Positions 1 through 9,192 of a DNA stretch of 35,651 nucleotides are shown piece after piece. The translations under genes were made by a program, and so were the position numbers. This DNA is from an uncultured Oscillospiraceae bacterium (GTDB taxonomy: Bacteria; Bacillota; Clostridia; Oscillospirales; Oscillospiraceae). Under the pieces are notes generated by a model. It was not told where the DNA came from and did no database searches. It saw only the letters and a list, made by a program, of their open reading frames with translations. The stretch is from positions 1 through 35,651 of the forward strand of contig CALWON010000126.1 of NCBI GenBank assembly GCA_944383165.1, read 5' to 3'. Position 1 is the stretch's first letter; each line of letters opens with the position of its first letter.

Positions 1-2765
1 GTCTGTTGTTCATCTGTCACAGGCACCTTACTGCCAGGAGTTGTTACCTTATTGAGATTGAGGTATCTGCCATCTGCCTCTTTGCTCTGCACAGTATAGC
101 CGCCATTTTCCTGCTGGGTAATGGTCCACAACTGCCGACTTTCTGCATACCCACCATCCAAAGTCAGGCTGTTTCCTTCCACAGAGCCTGTCACATGGTC
201 GGTGGTACTGGCACCACTTGCATGGTACAGAATGCGGCTGCTTCCACGATGGAAAATGGCATATGCCTCCCCAGATTCAATACCATTTGTCGCCAAATCA
301 TAGGTGGTTTTGGCATCATAGTGGACAGCCTCAATTGCATCCACAAAGAGATCAGGTAAAATAACTTGGCTTCCCTCTGCCCCCTGTACTGCCACAGGGA
401 CAGAAGCCGAACGTGTAATTCCGTTTGTGGAAATGGTGGCTGTAATGGTGGTAGTACCAGAAGTAATGGCTGTAACAGAACCATTGTTGACCGTTGCTAC
501 TGTGGGATTGCTGGAACTCCACACAACGGGAATATTGGTTGGCTCCACCACTGCCTGCAATGTAACCTGTTCTCCAATTTCCATATCTAAGAACAGGGTA
601 TGAATGGTAATCTTTGGTGTAACAGAAGTGTCATGCACCAAAAACCAGCCGTCACCCAGCAGGTCTTTCACTGTCACTTGCTCATAGTGGATGGTTTCTG
701 TCTCATTTCCATATTCATAGAGAATCCCAAACACATCCGATGGGGTATTGTTCTCACCCAACAACTGGGTCACACAGGAATAGCTGAAATTTCCAGCCCC
801 CTGATAGCGGGTCTCATCCCCATTGAGCCAGGTTACAGTGCCATCTTTGCCAATGGAGCCAATGCGCACTACGCCCTGAGAACGCTGAACCACTGGATAA
901 GAGGCGAGAATCAAGTTCTCATAAATGGTGTTGTCTGGTGCTACCAGCACTCCATCCAGATTGATAAAGGATACCATACAGCCATTGCCGGGATTCTTGC
1001 TGTACAGGTCCATATCCTTCTGACAGGTGCCCCATGTCTCACCGCCATCGGTAGAATCTGCATGGCTGATATAGTCGATGGTATTACGGGAATACATCCG
1101 CAAAGTCCCATCGGGCAGAGCCACAACCTGTGACTCACTGGTTTTGCCCACGCCATTCAGGTCTGCATTGCGCTGACCACGGTGCCAAGAGCTGCCTCCA
1201 TCATCGGAGTAAATGACGCTGGCAAGCTCAGTGCCAGTCTGATTGTCGTACAGAGGGAAAATCAGCCGCTCCTGACCGTTGTACTGGAAGGAAAGTCCCC
1301 GACCGGGGCATACGCCTGTGAAAGCCTCATCCTCATTCAGTTTAATATCCAAAAACTGGGGGTCACTCCACACCAGACCGTCTGCGCCAACGGTAGCACT
1401 GCGGTGCATAATATAGAACACAGGGTAGGCTTTCCACTCAGAATTCAGGAAAAACAGATTGCTCTGCACTGCCTGGTTGCCGCCAAGTTGGGCACAATAG
1501 ACTGGAGAAACAGTATCTGACTTAACTTCATAGACTTCTGTATCATTCTGTAGGGTATAAGTTCCTGCGGTGTACACATTCAGCCATGGATCTACCCATA
1601 CACCAGTCTGACTTCCATTGGCAGCTTCACAGATAGGATAGAGGACAACATCCTCTCCATTGACCTGCATTGTTTGACCAGCGAATGTATTGTTGATGTC
1701 CACATAGTAGGTATAGCTGCTTTTGGTGGTGGGCGCTGCCTCACCGGCGGTTCCCTTTGCCACAAGTAGCCGTCCCTGTGCATCAAACCCAGAACTCTCA
1801 CGCCCCATTTTGTTCCCATACATGAGACCTACATAAGAGGGACAGGCATCTACCACCATATGGACAGTGCCATCCTCTGCCTGTAGAACAGATGGGTCAA
1901 TGAAGGAAGCACTGGATTGACCTGTGGTAGTATTCACCATATCCCCGAAATAGTTGACCACTTCCCAGTCCCAAGTAGTTCCACCGTCTTTGGAAATGCT
2001 CACAATGGTATCCAGATTCTGGGGGGAGTCTGCTGAGGTACGCCAACGAATATCGGAGGCGGCAACAATCCAGCCATTGTCCAATGTAATCAGAGAGGGA
2101 ATGCGAAAATAGTTGCTTCCTGTGTCCTCTTTTACAAAAGGCTGACTGTTGCTAGTTCCGGCAGGGGCTCCAGGTGCCAGTTCTGGTACAACCTCGGTCT
2201 GTTTGAACAACCGCACGCCATAGGGTGTATCACCGGCAAAAATGTTGCCATTGTCATCAGGTGCATAAGACAGAGCCTTTCCAGCATCTTTGGAAATGGT
2301 GTAGGTTTGTGTCTCTGCCTGCCATGTCAGGGTGAGCCACACAGGGTCAGCAGAAGTTTGGATATTTTTGCTGGACTCTGTAGAGAGGTCCAAATACCGC
2401 CCACTATCCACACTTTGCACAGTATAGGTACTATCACTGCTGTTTTGGGTCATGGTCCATAGCTGTCTGGAAGAAGAAAAACCAGCATTTAATGTCAGTT
2501 CCCCTTCTGTCACAGACCCCTGCAATTTATCTGTCATTCCTGTACCTGTGTGGTACAGAATGCGATTGGTATCGTCTGCTTCTTCATTGGTATAAATGGC
2601 ATAGACTGCGCCGCTCTCCACAGTTCCTGTGGTCTCCTGCCGATACTCATATACCATCGGCATGGATGCCATTACCACAGGTAGCATAGACAACAGCATA
2701 CACAACGTCAATACGCTGGCGATTACCCGTTTGAACCGCTTTTTGAAACTTTGTTTCCTGTTCAT
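1..2765 (-). CDS. Secreted GH33 exo-sialidase, C-terminally incomplete at window edge
   Basis: Cleaves terminal sialic acids from glycans outside the cell. The frame is open from ATG 2765 to the window edge (921 codons, no stop), so the C-terminus is missing. The N-terminus is a signal peptide: several Lys/Arg, then a hydrophobic core to about residue 33. A lectin-like module (about 45-135) precedes the beta-propeller. The sialidase signature is complete: FRIP with Arg221, Asp238 in SDIRW, Arg489 in PGRGL, the Tyr-activating Glu544 in SESQVV, Arg560 in YSRN and nucleophile candidate Tyr662 in FSYSC. Three Asp-boxes are visible (SKDGGTTW, SDDGGSSW, STDGGETW; about residues 255, 518, 572). A bacterial Ig-like (BIG2) domain follows at about 705-785, then a second copy of the lectin-like module (about 815 to the edge). 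The ribosome-binding site is GAGGAG. It has its own promoter, so it is probably independent of the cobalamin operon. The family is secure; linkage specificity and cell-wall anchoring cannot be read here. Confidence 0.93.
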   Translation of the reverse strand, partial: MNRKQSFKKRFKRVIASVLTLCMLLSMLPVVMASMPMVYEYRQETTGTVESGAVYAIYTNEEADDTNRILYHTGTGMTDKLQGSVTEGELTLNAGFSSSRQLWTMTQNSSDSTYTVQSVDSGRYLDLSTESSKNIQTSADPVWLTLTWQAETQTYTISKDAGKALSYAPDDNGNIFAGDTPYGVRLFKQTEVVPELAPGAPAGTSNSQPFVKEDTGSNYFRIPSLITLDNGWIVAASDIRWRTSADSPQNLDTIVSISKDGGTTWDWEVVNYFGDMVNTTTGQSSASFIDPSVLQAEDGTVHMVVDACPSYVGLMYGNKMGRESSGFDAQGRLLVAKGTAGEAAPTTKSSYTYYVDINNTFAGQTMQVNGEDVVLYPICEAANGSQTGVWVDPWLNVYTAGTYTLQNDTEVYEVKSDTVSPVYCAQLGGNQAVQSNLFFLNSEWKAYPVFYIMHRSATVGADGLVWSDPQFLDIKLNEDEAFTGVCPGRGLSFQYNGQERLIFPLYDNQTGTELASVIYSDDGGSSWHRGQRNADLNGVGKTSESQVVALPDGTLRMYSRNTIDYISHADSTDGGETWGTCQKDMDLYSKNPGNGCMVSFINLDGVLVAPDNTIYENLILASYPVVQRSQGVVRIGSIGKDGTVTWLNGDETRYQGAGNFSYSCVTQLLGENNTPSDVFGILYEYGNETETIHYEQVTVKDLLGDGWFLVHDTSVTPKITIHTLFLDMEIGEQVTLQAVVEPTNIPVVWSSSNPTVATVNNGSVTAITSGTTTITATISTNGITRSASVPVAVQGAEGSQVILPDLFVDAIEAVHYDAKTTYDLATNGIESGEAYAIFHRGSSRILYHASGASTTDHVTGSVEGNSLTLDGGYAESRQLWTITQQENGGYTVQSKEADGRYLNLNKVTTPGSKVPVTDEQQ

Positions 2766-2903
2766 TGTGATCATCTCCTCATTCCTTGGTATCTTACAAG
2801 ATTGCTCTGTGCCTTCTCAAAAAAGCGCAACTCCCCCTTCCCACATCAAAATAACTACACTTGAAAGGATACCTGATTATACCATTATGAATGAAATTTT
2901 CAT

Positions 2904-2932
2904 ATTATATGATATTATGAAAAAATTATCAA
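2904..2932 (-). promoter_or_regulatory. Sigma-A-type promoter of the sialidase gene
   Basis: Minus-strand TTGATA (2932-2927), 17-nt spacer, TATAAT (2909-2904). This predicts a leader of about 130 nt before ATG 2765. A second TATAAT at 2881-2876 has only a poor -35 (TATGAA). The rest of 2766-3066 holds AT-rich promoter sequence and the terminator of the gene ending at 3067; I see no gene there. Confidence 0.6.
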
Positions 2933-3014
2933 ATTTTTAGTTATTTCGTCCTAATTCCAATCTGTGTATTGTGTAATTCATAGAAAATATATCAAATAAA
3001 ATGGTGGAAATCAC

Positions 3015-3050
3015 AAAAGATGGCTTGTGCCATATTGGCACAAGCCATCT
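3015..3050 (-). terminator. Rho-independent terminator after the Sel1 gene
   Basis: A perfect 15-bp inverted repeat (3018-3032 with 3036-3050) with a 3-nt loop starts 17 nt past the stop at 3067. On the minus strand it is followed by a short T run (CTTTTG). The T run is short but the stem is very strong. It closes the cobB-cobC-cobQ-Sel1 unit. Confidence 0.7.
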
Positions 3051-3066
3051 ACAAAGTGGTCCGTCT

Positions 3067-5511
3067 TTATTTTTCCAGCCGCTTCATCAGCTCTTTGAGC
3101 TGTGCCAGCTCCTCCCGACTGCCATAGTCTTCTAACTCGTTGGCACTCCACGGGTGATTCAGCACCTGCTTTGCAATCTGAACTGCCTCCTGCTCGTTTT
3201 GCTGTGCTCCAATGCCCAACGCATAACAGCGTGCCAGACGGCATTGGCAGTTCAAATCCTCTTGTTCGGCTCCCTTCTGATAGTAGGAAAACGCCTGCTT
3301 CACATCCTGTTCCACCACTGTACCTGTCTCATAAAAGCGACCCAGTGCCCAATACACTGCACTGTCACCAGCTTCCTGTGCTCTGCGGTAGTAGTCCAGA
3401 GCTTCCTCTAGCTTTCCAGCCTGTTCCTGATGCCAGCCCAGATTATAGAGGGCACAGGAGTTGCCTGCACTGGCTGCCTTTTCATACCAGTAAAATGCCT
3501 GTTCCAAATTCAATTCGCCGCCAACGCCATTGGCCAGCAGTTCTGCCAGATTGTTCATGGCATACTGGTTGCCTGCCTCTGCCGCCTTCTGGTAGAGCTG
3601 TCGTGCCATGACAGGGTCTGCTTCCACCCCAAAACCGTAGTGATAGCACCAACCCAGCTGATACATGGCACTGGTATCACCCAAATCCGCAGCCTTTTGA
3701 TACCAAAACACCGCCTGTGATAAGTCTTTTTCTATTCCAATGCCCTGGTCATAACAGCGTGCCAGTTCAAACATGCCCCGTGGGAACTGCTCCTCTGCGC
3801 TTTTGCGGTACCACTCCACTGCTTTGGGTTCGTCACAGTCTACCCCTAAACCAAACTCATAGCACAGCCCCAGATTGCTCATAGCTGCACTATGCCCCAA
3901 ATCTGCCGCCTTCTGGTACCATGCCGCCGCCTGTTCCCAGCTCTTGTCCACACCAAGACCACGCTCATAGCACCAACCCAGACTGCACATAGCGGCAGAC
4001 TGCCCTTCGTTGGCTGCTCTCTGCAACCATTCAATGGCTTTTTTTTCATCCTTCTTCACACCTGTACCATGAATGAGCATCAGAGCCAACTGGTTCATAC
4101 AACGGGGACTTCCCAGTTCCGCGCCCCTTTTATACCATTGAAACGCCTTGTGAAAATTCTGTTTGACCCCTTTTCCGTGGAAATAACACCAGCCCAAATT
4201 ACCCATTCCACGGCGGTTATCCTGCTGTGCACTTTTCTCATACCAGTAGGCAGCCTGTTCCCAGCTCTGCTCCACACCAGTCCCATCTTCATAGAGCAGA
4301 CCCAGACTGCACATGCCATCAGAATCCCCGGCTTCTGCCGCTTTCTTGTACCAGTGGAACGCCTCAGCCTCATCCACTTCTGTCCCTTCCCCGAACTTGC
4401 AGCAGTAGGCATAGCAGTTCATGGAGCGCACATCCCCGGCTTCTGCACCCTTGCGGTACCACTGGGTAGACAGTTCCTTATCCTGTTCTACCCCTTTTCC
4501 GAAATCATAGCACCATGCCAGATTGCCCATAGAATGTGGGTGCCCATGTTCTGCGCCCTGCCGATACCAGTACACCGCCTGTTCCCAGCTCTGTTCTACA
4601 CCGGTACCCCGCTCATAGCACAGACCCAGTGTACACATAGCCTCCTTGCTGCCTGCCTCTGCTGCTTTTTCATAGCAGCGCACTGCCAAAGGCTGGTTGG
4701 CTTCTGTACCGTTTCCATAATAGATACAGTCTGCCATCATCAGAAGTCCTCTGGGGTAGCCGCTTTCTGCCGCCTTGTGGTAGAACTCCAATGCCAGTTC
4801 TTGATCCTGCTGCACCCATCTCCCGTGTTCCAAGAGCCAGCCCAAACAGCACTGGGCCTCTGGGTCTCCTGCCTCTGCTGCCCGGCGGTACCACCCCAAA
4901 GCCAACTTGGGGTCTACCTCCGTCCCAATCCCAAACTCATAGTGCTTTGCCAGGATGGTCTGTGCACTGGGGTCCCCCTGTAGGGCAGCCACTCTCAAAT
5001 AGTGCATCCCCTTTTCGGTGTCTTTTTCCACTCCTAACCCCTTTTCATAACACTGAGCCAGAAGTTTTTGTGCCCGCAGGGAACCATAGTCTGCCGCCTT
5101 CTCATAGACCTCTGCTGCCCTGTTGGGCTGTTCCACCGTGCCAATGCCACTCTGGTAGCACACTCCTAAATTACAGAGGGCTGCCAGGCTGCCCATTTCT
5201 GCCGCCTGTTCATACAGCCAAATTGCCTGCCTTGGGTCAGCCTCTACACCAATTCCCTGCTCCATGCACAGCCCCAGATTGCACACACCCCAGGCACTGC
5301 CCATCTGTGCCGCCTTACGGAAATACTGGTAGGCTCGCTCTTTGCCGTCCTCCCGTTCCACCCAGTAGATGCCCAGTGCACACCAGTCATCCCCAGACAT
5401 TTTTTCCTCATCAGCTTCCTGTAGCTGACCACCACACTGGGGACAGCTCTCCAAATGTTCTTCCCCTTCTCCCCAGTAATTACATCCATCGTTTTTACAG
5501 TGATAGATCAT
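3067..5511 (-). CDS. Large Sel1-repeat (TPR-like) protein with N-terminal zinc ribbon
   Basis: An 814-residue soluble protein without signal peptide or membrane segment. Residues 5-26 carry a CX4C-X12-CX2C pattern, probably a small zinc ribbon. From about residue 35 to 790 it is built of roughly 20 consecutive 36-residue Sel1-like repeats (pattern A..LG.CYE.G.GVE.D...A..WY.KAAE.G). One repeat, near residue 680, is shortened. A charged helical tail ends the protein. Sel1 arrays form superhelical protein-binding scaffolds; the partner is unknown. The start ATG overlaps the cobQ stop by 4 nt (ATGA) and has its own GAGGAG site, so translation is probably coupled to cobQ. A role in corrinoid metabolism would be inference from position alone. 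The repeats also create long antisense open frames, which I do not regard as genes. Confidence 0.92.
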   Translation of the reverse strand: MIYHCKNDGCNYWGEGEEHLESCPQCGGQLQEADEEKMSGDDWCALGIYWVEREDGKERAYQYFRKAAQMGSAWGVCNLGLCMEQGIGVEADPRQAIWLYEQAAEMGSLAALCNLGVCYQSGIGTVEQPNRAAEVYEKAADYGSLRAQKLLAQCYEKGLGVEKDTEKGMHYLRVAALQGDPSAQTILAKHYEFGIGTEVDPKLALGWYRRAAEAGDPEAQCCLGWLLEHGRWVQQDQELALEFYHKAAESGYPRGLLMMADCIYYGNGTEANQPLAVRCYEKAAEAGSKEAMCTLGLCYERGTGVEQSWEQAVYWYRQGAEHGHPHSMGNLAWCYDFGKGVEQDKELSTQWYRKGAEAGDVRSMNCYAYCCKFGEGTEVDEAEAFHWYKKAAEAGDSDGMCSLGLLYEDGTGVEQSWEQAAYWYEKSAQQDNRRGMGNLGWCYFHGKGVKQNFHKAFQWYKRGAELGSPRCMNQLALMLIHGTGVKKDEKKAIEWLQRAANEGQSAAMCSLGWCYERGLGVDKSWEQAAAWYQKAADLGHSAAMSNLGLCYEFGLGVDCDEPKAVEWYRKSAEEQFPRGMFELARCYDQGIGIEKDLSQAVFWYQKAADLGDTSAMYQLGWCYHYGFGVEADPVMARQLYQKAAEAGNQYAMNNLAELLANGVGGELNLEQAFYWYEKAASAGNSCALYNLGWHQEQAGKLEEALDYYRRAQEAGDSAVYWALGRFYETGTVVEQDVKQAFSYYQKGAEQEDLNCQCRLARCYALGIGAQQNEQEAVQIAKQVLNHPWSANELEDYGSREELAQLKELMKRLEK

Positions 5512-6983
5512 CGTTGTTCTCCTCTTTTGTTCTCATCCATCATGGCATAGATGCCTGCTATATCAAGACTTTCCCGCAGCTTTGCTGCCAGCATGTCATA
5601 TTGTCGTTCTCTATATTGATGGCTATCCTCTGGCGGCTGTCCCTTTTGCCAGCAGATTCCTTTTTTTGTCAGCAATAGTGTCACAAGTCTCTCCTGTATC
5701 TCAACGGAATCAAAAATTCCATGCAGATAGGTTCCAAATACACCATCTGCACAGGAAAACAGGTTCTGTTCTCCACTGCTGCCCATATGGATCTCATAGC
5801 CCTCCACCGGGCAGCCGGACAGCGAGGCAAAGATTCCCTGACAGCTTGGAATGGTTGCCTTTCTCTGTGTTCTGGTTTTTTGGGGCAGAAACACAGTGGT
5901 ATGTCCCAAAAGACCTAGACCACATAGCGTGCCGCCGCCCTCCAACCCGTCTGGGTCTGAGAGCGTTTTTCCCAACATCTGATAGCCACCACAGATACCT
6001 ATAACGGGGACTCCTGCCCCATGCCGCTTGCAAATCGCCGCTTCCAATCCGCTCTCTTTGAGCCACTTCAAATCGTCAATGGTATTTTTTGTTCCCGGTA
6101 AAATCAGCAAATCCGGCTGTCCCAGTGTACTTTCCTTCTGCACATATCGCAGAGAAATGGCAGGGTGCCGCTCCAAGGCGTTAAAATCGGTAAAATTAGA
6201 CAGGTGGGGCAGCCGGATAACAGCCACATCCAGTGGAGCCTCTTTTTCTGTGTGGGTAAACCGCTCACTGAGGCTGTCCTCATCATCCAAATCCAGATTC
6301 AGATAAGGCACCACACCCACCACAGGGATGTGACACAACTCCTCCAACATGGTCAATCCGGGTTTGAGAATGCCCACATCTCCCCGAAATTTATTGATGA
6401 CCAGTCCTTTGATGCGCTCCCGCTCCTCTGCTTCCAGCAGGGCAACGGTTCCATACAGAGAGGCGAACACACCCCCACGGTCAATATCCCCCACCAGAAG
6501 CACAGGGGCATCCACCAGTTTTGCCATGCCCATGTTGACAATATCATCTGCTTTCAGGTTGATTTCTGCTGGGCTGCCTGCCCCCTCTATCACAATGATA
6601 TCATTTTCTTGGGCAAGAACCTCATAGGACTGCATAATGGTGGGAATCAGCTGCTTTTTATATTGAAAATATGCCCCTGCTCTCATATTGCCCACCACTT
6701 CGCCCTGCACAATCACCTGACTGCCCACATCACTGGTGGGCTTGAGCAAAATGGGGTTCATGTGGACCGTTGGTTCTACACTGGCAGCCTGAGCCTGCAT
6801 CACTTGGGCACGCCCCATCTCCAACCCCTCCCGGGTCACAAAGCTGTTCAGTGCCATATTCTGACTTTTAAATGGGGCTACTCGGTACCCATCCTGTTTA
6901 AAAATACGGCACAGCCCTGCCACCAATACACTTTTTCCGGCATTGGACATGGTGCCCTGTACCATAATGACCTTTGCTGCCAT
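5508..6983 (-). CDS. cobQ: Cobyric acid synthase (CobQ/CbiP)
   Basis: Glutamine-dependent amidotransferase that amidates adenosylcobyrinic acid a,c-diamide at positions b, d, e and g to give adenosylcobyric acid, in the cytosol. At 491 aa it has the usual family length. The N-terminal dethiobiotin-synthetase-like ATP domain shows the P-loop-type [11 protein letters not shown] near residue 10 and KSQNMALNS. The C-terminal class I glutaminase domain has the nucleophile Cys in GICGGYQML and a downstream YEIHMG His. The start ATG 6983 has a clear AGGAG site. It follows cobC after 15 nt and overlaps the Sel1 gene start by 4 nt. Confidence 0.97.
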   Translation of the reverse strand: MAAKVIMVQGTMSNAGKSVLVAGLCRIFKQDGYRVAPFKSQNMALNSFVTREGLEMGRAQVMQAQAASVEPTVHMNPILLKPTSDVGSQVIVQGEVVGNMRAGAYFQYKKQLIPTIMQSYEVLAQENDIIVIEGAGSPAEINLKADDIVNMGMAKLVDAPVLLVGDIDRGGVFASLYGTVALLEAEERERIKGLVINKFRGDVGILKPGLTMLEELCHIPVVGVVPYLNLDLDDEDSLSERFTHTEKEAPLDVAVIRLPHLSNFTDFNALERHPAISLRYVQKESTLGQPDLLILPGTKNTIDDLKWLKESGLEAAICKRHGAGVPVIGICGGYQMLGKTLSDPDGLEGGGTLCGLGLLGHTTVFLPQKTRTQRKATIPSCQGIFASLSGCPVEGYEIHMGSSGEQNLFSCADGVFGTYLHGIFDSVEIQERLVTLLLTKKGICWQKGQPPEDSHQYRERQYDMLAAKLRESLDIAGIYAMMDENKRGEQR

Positions 6984-6998
6984 GTTGTTCTCCTGTCT

Positions 6999-7565
6999 CT
7001 ATGAAAATTTCTCCAAACTATTCAGTTGCAGGGGCTGTTCCACTTGAACACGAAACCCACCACAGTTGCCCACCTGCCAGTGGTAAAATGGGGCTTTGGG
7101 CACGCCATACTGCTCCAGAATTGCCATAATCGTTCCACCGTGGGTCACAACTGCACCAAAACCAATCCCCTGCGCCTGTTCTGTCACCCATTCCATTCCC
7201 TTTTGACAACGTGCAAAAAAGGAAACTAGGGATTCCCCCTCAGGAAAGGTAATGGTTCTGTCCCCATCCATCCACGCCTGATAGACTGGTTCCTCTCTGA
7301 GCTGTTCCCATGTTTTCCCCTCAAATGTTCCAAAATCACACTCCCGCAACTCAGGTACCACCACCTGTGTCACATCAGGAAATAAAAGCTCTGCTGTTTG
7401 CCTGCACCGCAGCATGGGAGAAACCCAGAGTTTCTCCGGCTTTGGGTAGTGCTTTGTCTGTGCCAACTGTCTGCCCGCTTCACTCAACGGCTGGTCTGTG
7501 GCTCCTATATATTGTTTTTTTTCATTGCCCGCTGTGATGCTGTGGCGAATGAGCAGTAATTCCAT
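6999..7565 (-). CDS. cobC: Histidine phosphatase, probable alpha-ribazole phosphatase (CobC)
   Basis: A 188-residue phosphoglycerate-mutase-like phosphatase. It probably removes phosphate from alpha-ribazole 5'-phosphate, or from cobalamin 5'-phosphate, in the nucleotide-loop branch of B12 synthesis. The phospho-accepting His is in LLIRHSIT (residues 3-10) and the second catalytic His is in VVTHGGT. The open frame extends upstream to 7697, but ATG 7565 gives the family N-terminus and has an AAGGGG site. The start lies inside the 3' end of cobB (44-nt overlap). The family is certain. Substrate assignment rests on its place between cobB and cobQ. Confidence 0.88.
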   Translation of the reverse strand: MELLLIRHSITAGNEKKQYIGATDQPLSEAGRQLAQTKHYPKPEKLWVSPMLRCRQTAELLFPDVTQVVVPELRECDFGTFEGKTWEQLREEPVYQAWMDGDRTITFPEGESLVSFFARCQKGMEWVTEQAQGIGFGAVVTHGGTIMAILEQYGVPKAPFYHWQVGNCGGFRVQVEQPLQLNSLEKFS

Positions 7566-8928
7566 GTTCTGTGCCCCTTTGATATTGGATACAGGCGGCA
7601 ACAAACCGCTCTGCAAAGGATTCCGTGAAATAGAGGTGGGGAAACCCTGCCAATAGCTGATGATGTGCCACCATACAGTTCCAGCTTCCCCGTCCACTGG
7701 CTTTATAGGCTATGGCAGCATCCCCGGTTTTGGTACAGTCCCAGCGGTGAAATTCATGTCCCCTGATTTGCTCTCCCTGCTTCAGATAAGGGGTATCTTC
7801 CAGCAGTTCCAATGTCACATACCCAAACCGCTGCAATTTTTCTGTCTGAATCCCATGTCCATCCAGAACCCCAACCATCGGGAAAGAAACCCCCTCCGGT
7901 GTCTGAAGGGATTGTTGCAGGTATAGGAACCCCCCACACTCGGCAAAGGTGGGCAATCCTCCATTGATATGGTTGGCTATACTTTGTCTCATGGTGGTAT
8001 TTTCACTGAGCTGTTGGGCAAACAGTTCTGGATAGCCACCGCCCAGATAAAGCCCGTCTGTCCCCTCTGGTAACTTATCATCATGAACGGGACTAAAGGG
8101 AATCAGTGTTGCCCCACACGCCTCCAACCGCTCCAAATTGTGGGCATAGTAGAAGGAAAATGCCTCATCCTGTGCCACAGCAATGGACACACAGGGCGGT
8201 TTCCGGTTCTGCTCAGGCAAACTCACTTCCAACGGCTGAGCAGAACAGGCAATCTGTAAAATCTGCTCCACGTCCACCGTCTGTTCCATCTGTTGTGCCA
8301 AATGCTCCAGTTTTTCCTCCAGCCCTGCCACTTCCTGTGGAAGCAACAGCCCCAGATGTCGGCTCTCTATGGCACAGTCTGGCAGGTTGGGCAGAAAACC
8401 CACTACTGGAACCCCAGTCTCCTGTTCCAAAACCGGAGTCAGCAAATGGGCAAGAGATGGGCTGCACTGATTGAGCAAAATCCCTGCCACCTGACTGGGC
8501 TGGCGAAAGGTCAAAAGCCCTTTGATCTGTGCTGCCAACGTGAGGGCGTTCCCTTTTGGGGTTACAACCAGCAAAATGGGGGTGTTCGTCTCCACTGCCA
8601 AATGCCAGCTACTGGCATGGTCTGTCATCCCAATCCCATCATACAGCCCCATCACACCTTCCAACACGGCAAAGGAATGCCCCTCTGCCCCACGAACCAG
8701 TTCTGTTTTTGCCTGTTCCCCGTCCACAAAAAACAAGTCCAGATTCCGGCTGGGAACTTGAAGCTGTTGCCGATGGAACATGGGGTCAATATAATCCGGT
8801 CCACATTTGAAGCTACATGGGTTCCATCCTCTTTTTTTCAACAGATGCAGCAGTGTACAGGTCACAGTGGTTTTTCCACTTCCGCTGGCTGGTGCTGCCA
8901 CCATGATTCTGGGTATTGTGTATTCCAT
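7522..8928 (-). CDS. cobB: Cobyrinic acid a,c-diamide synthase (CobB/CbiA)
   Basis: ATP- and glutamine-dependent amidation of the a and c side chains of cobyrinic acid (anaerobic CbiA type) or hydrogenobyrinic acid. Near residue 9 is the P-loop APASGSGKTT, followed by KCGPDYIDP and the FAVLEGVMGLYDG motif of the ATP domain. The glutaminase half has LGGGYPELFA and nucleophile Cys in FAECGGFLYLQ. Length 468 aa is typical. I chose ATG 8928; a GTG lies one codon upstream at 8931. It heads the four-gene unit and has a promoter at 9079-9107. The 141-nt leader does not contain a recognisable B12-riboswitch core. Confidence 0.96.
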   Translation of the reverse strand: MEYTIPRIMVAAPASGSGKTTVTCTLLHLLKKRGWNPCSFKCGPDYIDPMFHRQQLQVPSRNLDLFFVDGEQAKTELVRGAEGHSFAVLEGVMGLYDGIGMTDHASSWHLAVETNTPILLVVTPKGNALTLAAQIKGLLTFRQPSQVAGILLNQCSPSLAHLLTPVLEQETGVPVVGFLPNLPDCAIESRHLGLLLPQEVAGLEEKLEHLAQQMEQTVDVEQILQIACSAQPLEVSLPEQNRKPPCVSIAVAQDEAFSFYYAHNLERLEACGATLIPFSPVHDDKLPEGTDGLYLGGGYPELFAQQLSENTTMRQSIANHINGGLPTFAECGGFLYLQQSLQTPEGVSFPMVGVLDGHGIQTEKLQRFGYVTLELLEDTPYLKQGEQIRGHEFHRWDCTKTGDAAIAYKASGRGSWNCMVAHHQLLAGFPHLYFTESFAERFVAACIQYQRGTEHGITAHSPQHHSGQ

Positions 8929-9078
8929 CACATCATCTCACCAAGATACCGATATAAAACCTCTGATTCCATGGACAGCGGCAAACAGCATCCGTTTTTG
9001 CAACGTCATGCAAGGTGCCAAAGTGGCTGGAACCAGAGGGAAACTCTGACCGTTTTTCTGTTTGTGCCTATGTGGAGC

Positions 9079-9107
9079 AGTATACACCATCTACAGACCA
9101 TTTTCAA
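9079..9107 (-). promoter_or_regulatory. Sigma-A-type promoter of the cobB-cobC-cobQ-Sel1 unit
   Basis: Minus-strand TTGAAA (9107-9102), 17-nt spacer, TATACT (9084-9079). The -35 box begins immediately after the T run of the upstream terminator. The predicted leader before cobB is about 141 nt and can form a small CAGAG/CTCTG hairpin near 9034-9048. Confidence 0.55.
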
Positions 9108-9108
9108 C

Positions 9109-9142
9109 AAAAACCTGTAACTTCCAACTGTACCATTACAGG
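9109..9142 (-). terminator. Terminator of the DUF1266 gene
   Basis: The minus strand reads CCTGTAA, a 15-nt loop, TTACAGG, then TTTTTG. It lies about 50 nt after the stop at 9193. An outer helix (ACAGACC with GGTCTGT) can enclose it. The stem is only 7 bp with a large loop, so efficiency is uncertain. Confidence 0.45.
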
Positions 9143-9192
9143 GGTCTGTTGGTCTGTTCCCTTTGCACGAGCTCCTCTAGGGTCTAGTTTTT

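Noticed and set aside
3067..5511. Regular 108-base repeats, possible CRISPR or satellite array
   Set aside because: The period matches 36 codons of Sel1 and the bases between repeats are as conserved as coding constraint predicts; there are no spacers.
3892..5678. Long plus-strand open frames (363 and 295 codons) opposite the Sel1 gene
   Set aside because: They are antisense shadows of the 36-codon repeat. They lack ribosome-binding sites and their translations are repetitive without family resemblance.
7566..7697. 44-residue N-terminal extension of CobC
   Set aside because: It lies within cobB, is unlike the family, and the family start MELLLIRH has its own Shine-Dalgarno.
8929..9192. Cobalamin riboswitch upstream of cobB
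   Set aside because: GTGCAAAGGGAA and AGCCACT look suggestive, but they lie on opposite sides of the promoter and terminator, and the B12-box and CCGCCACTGT core are missing.
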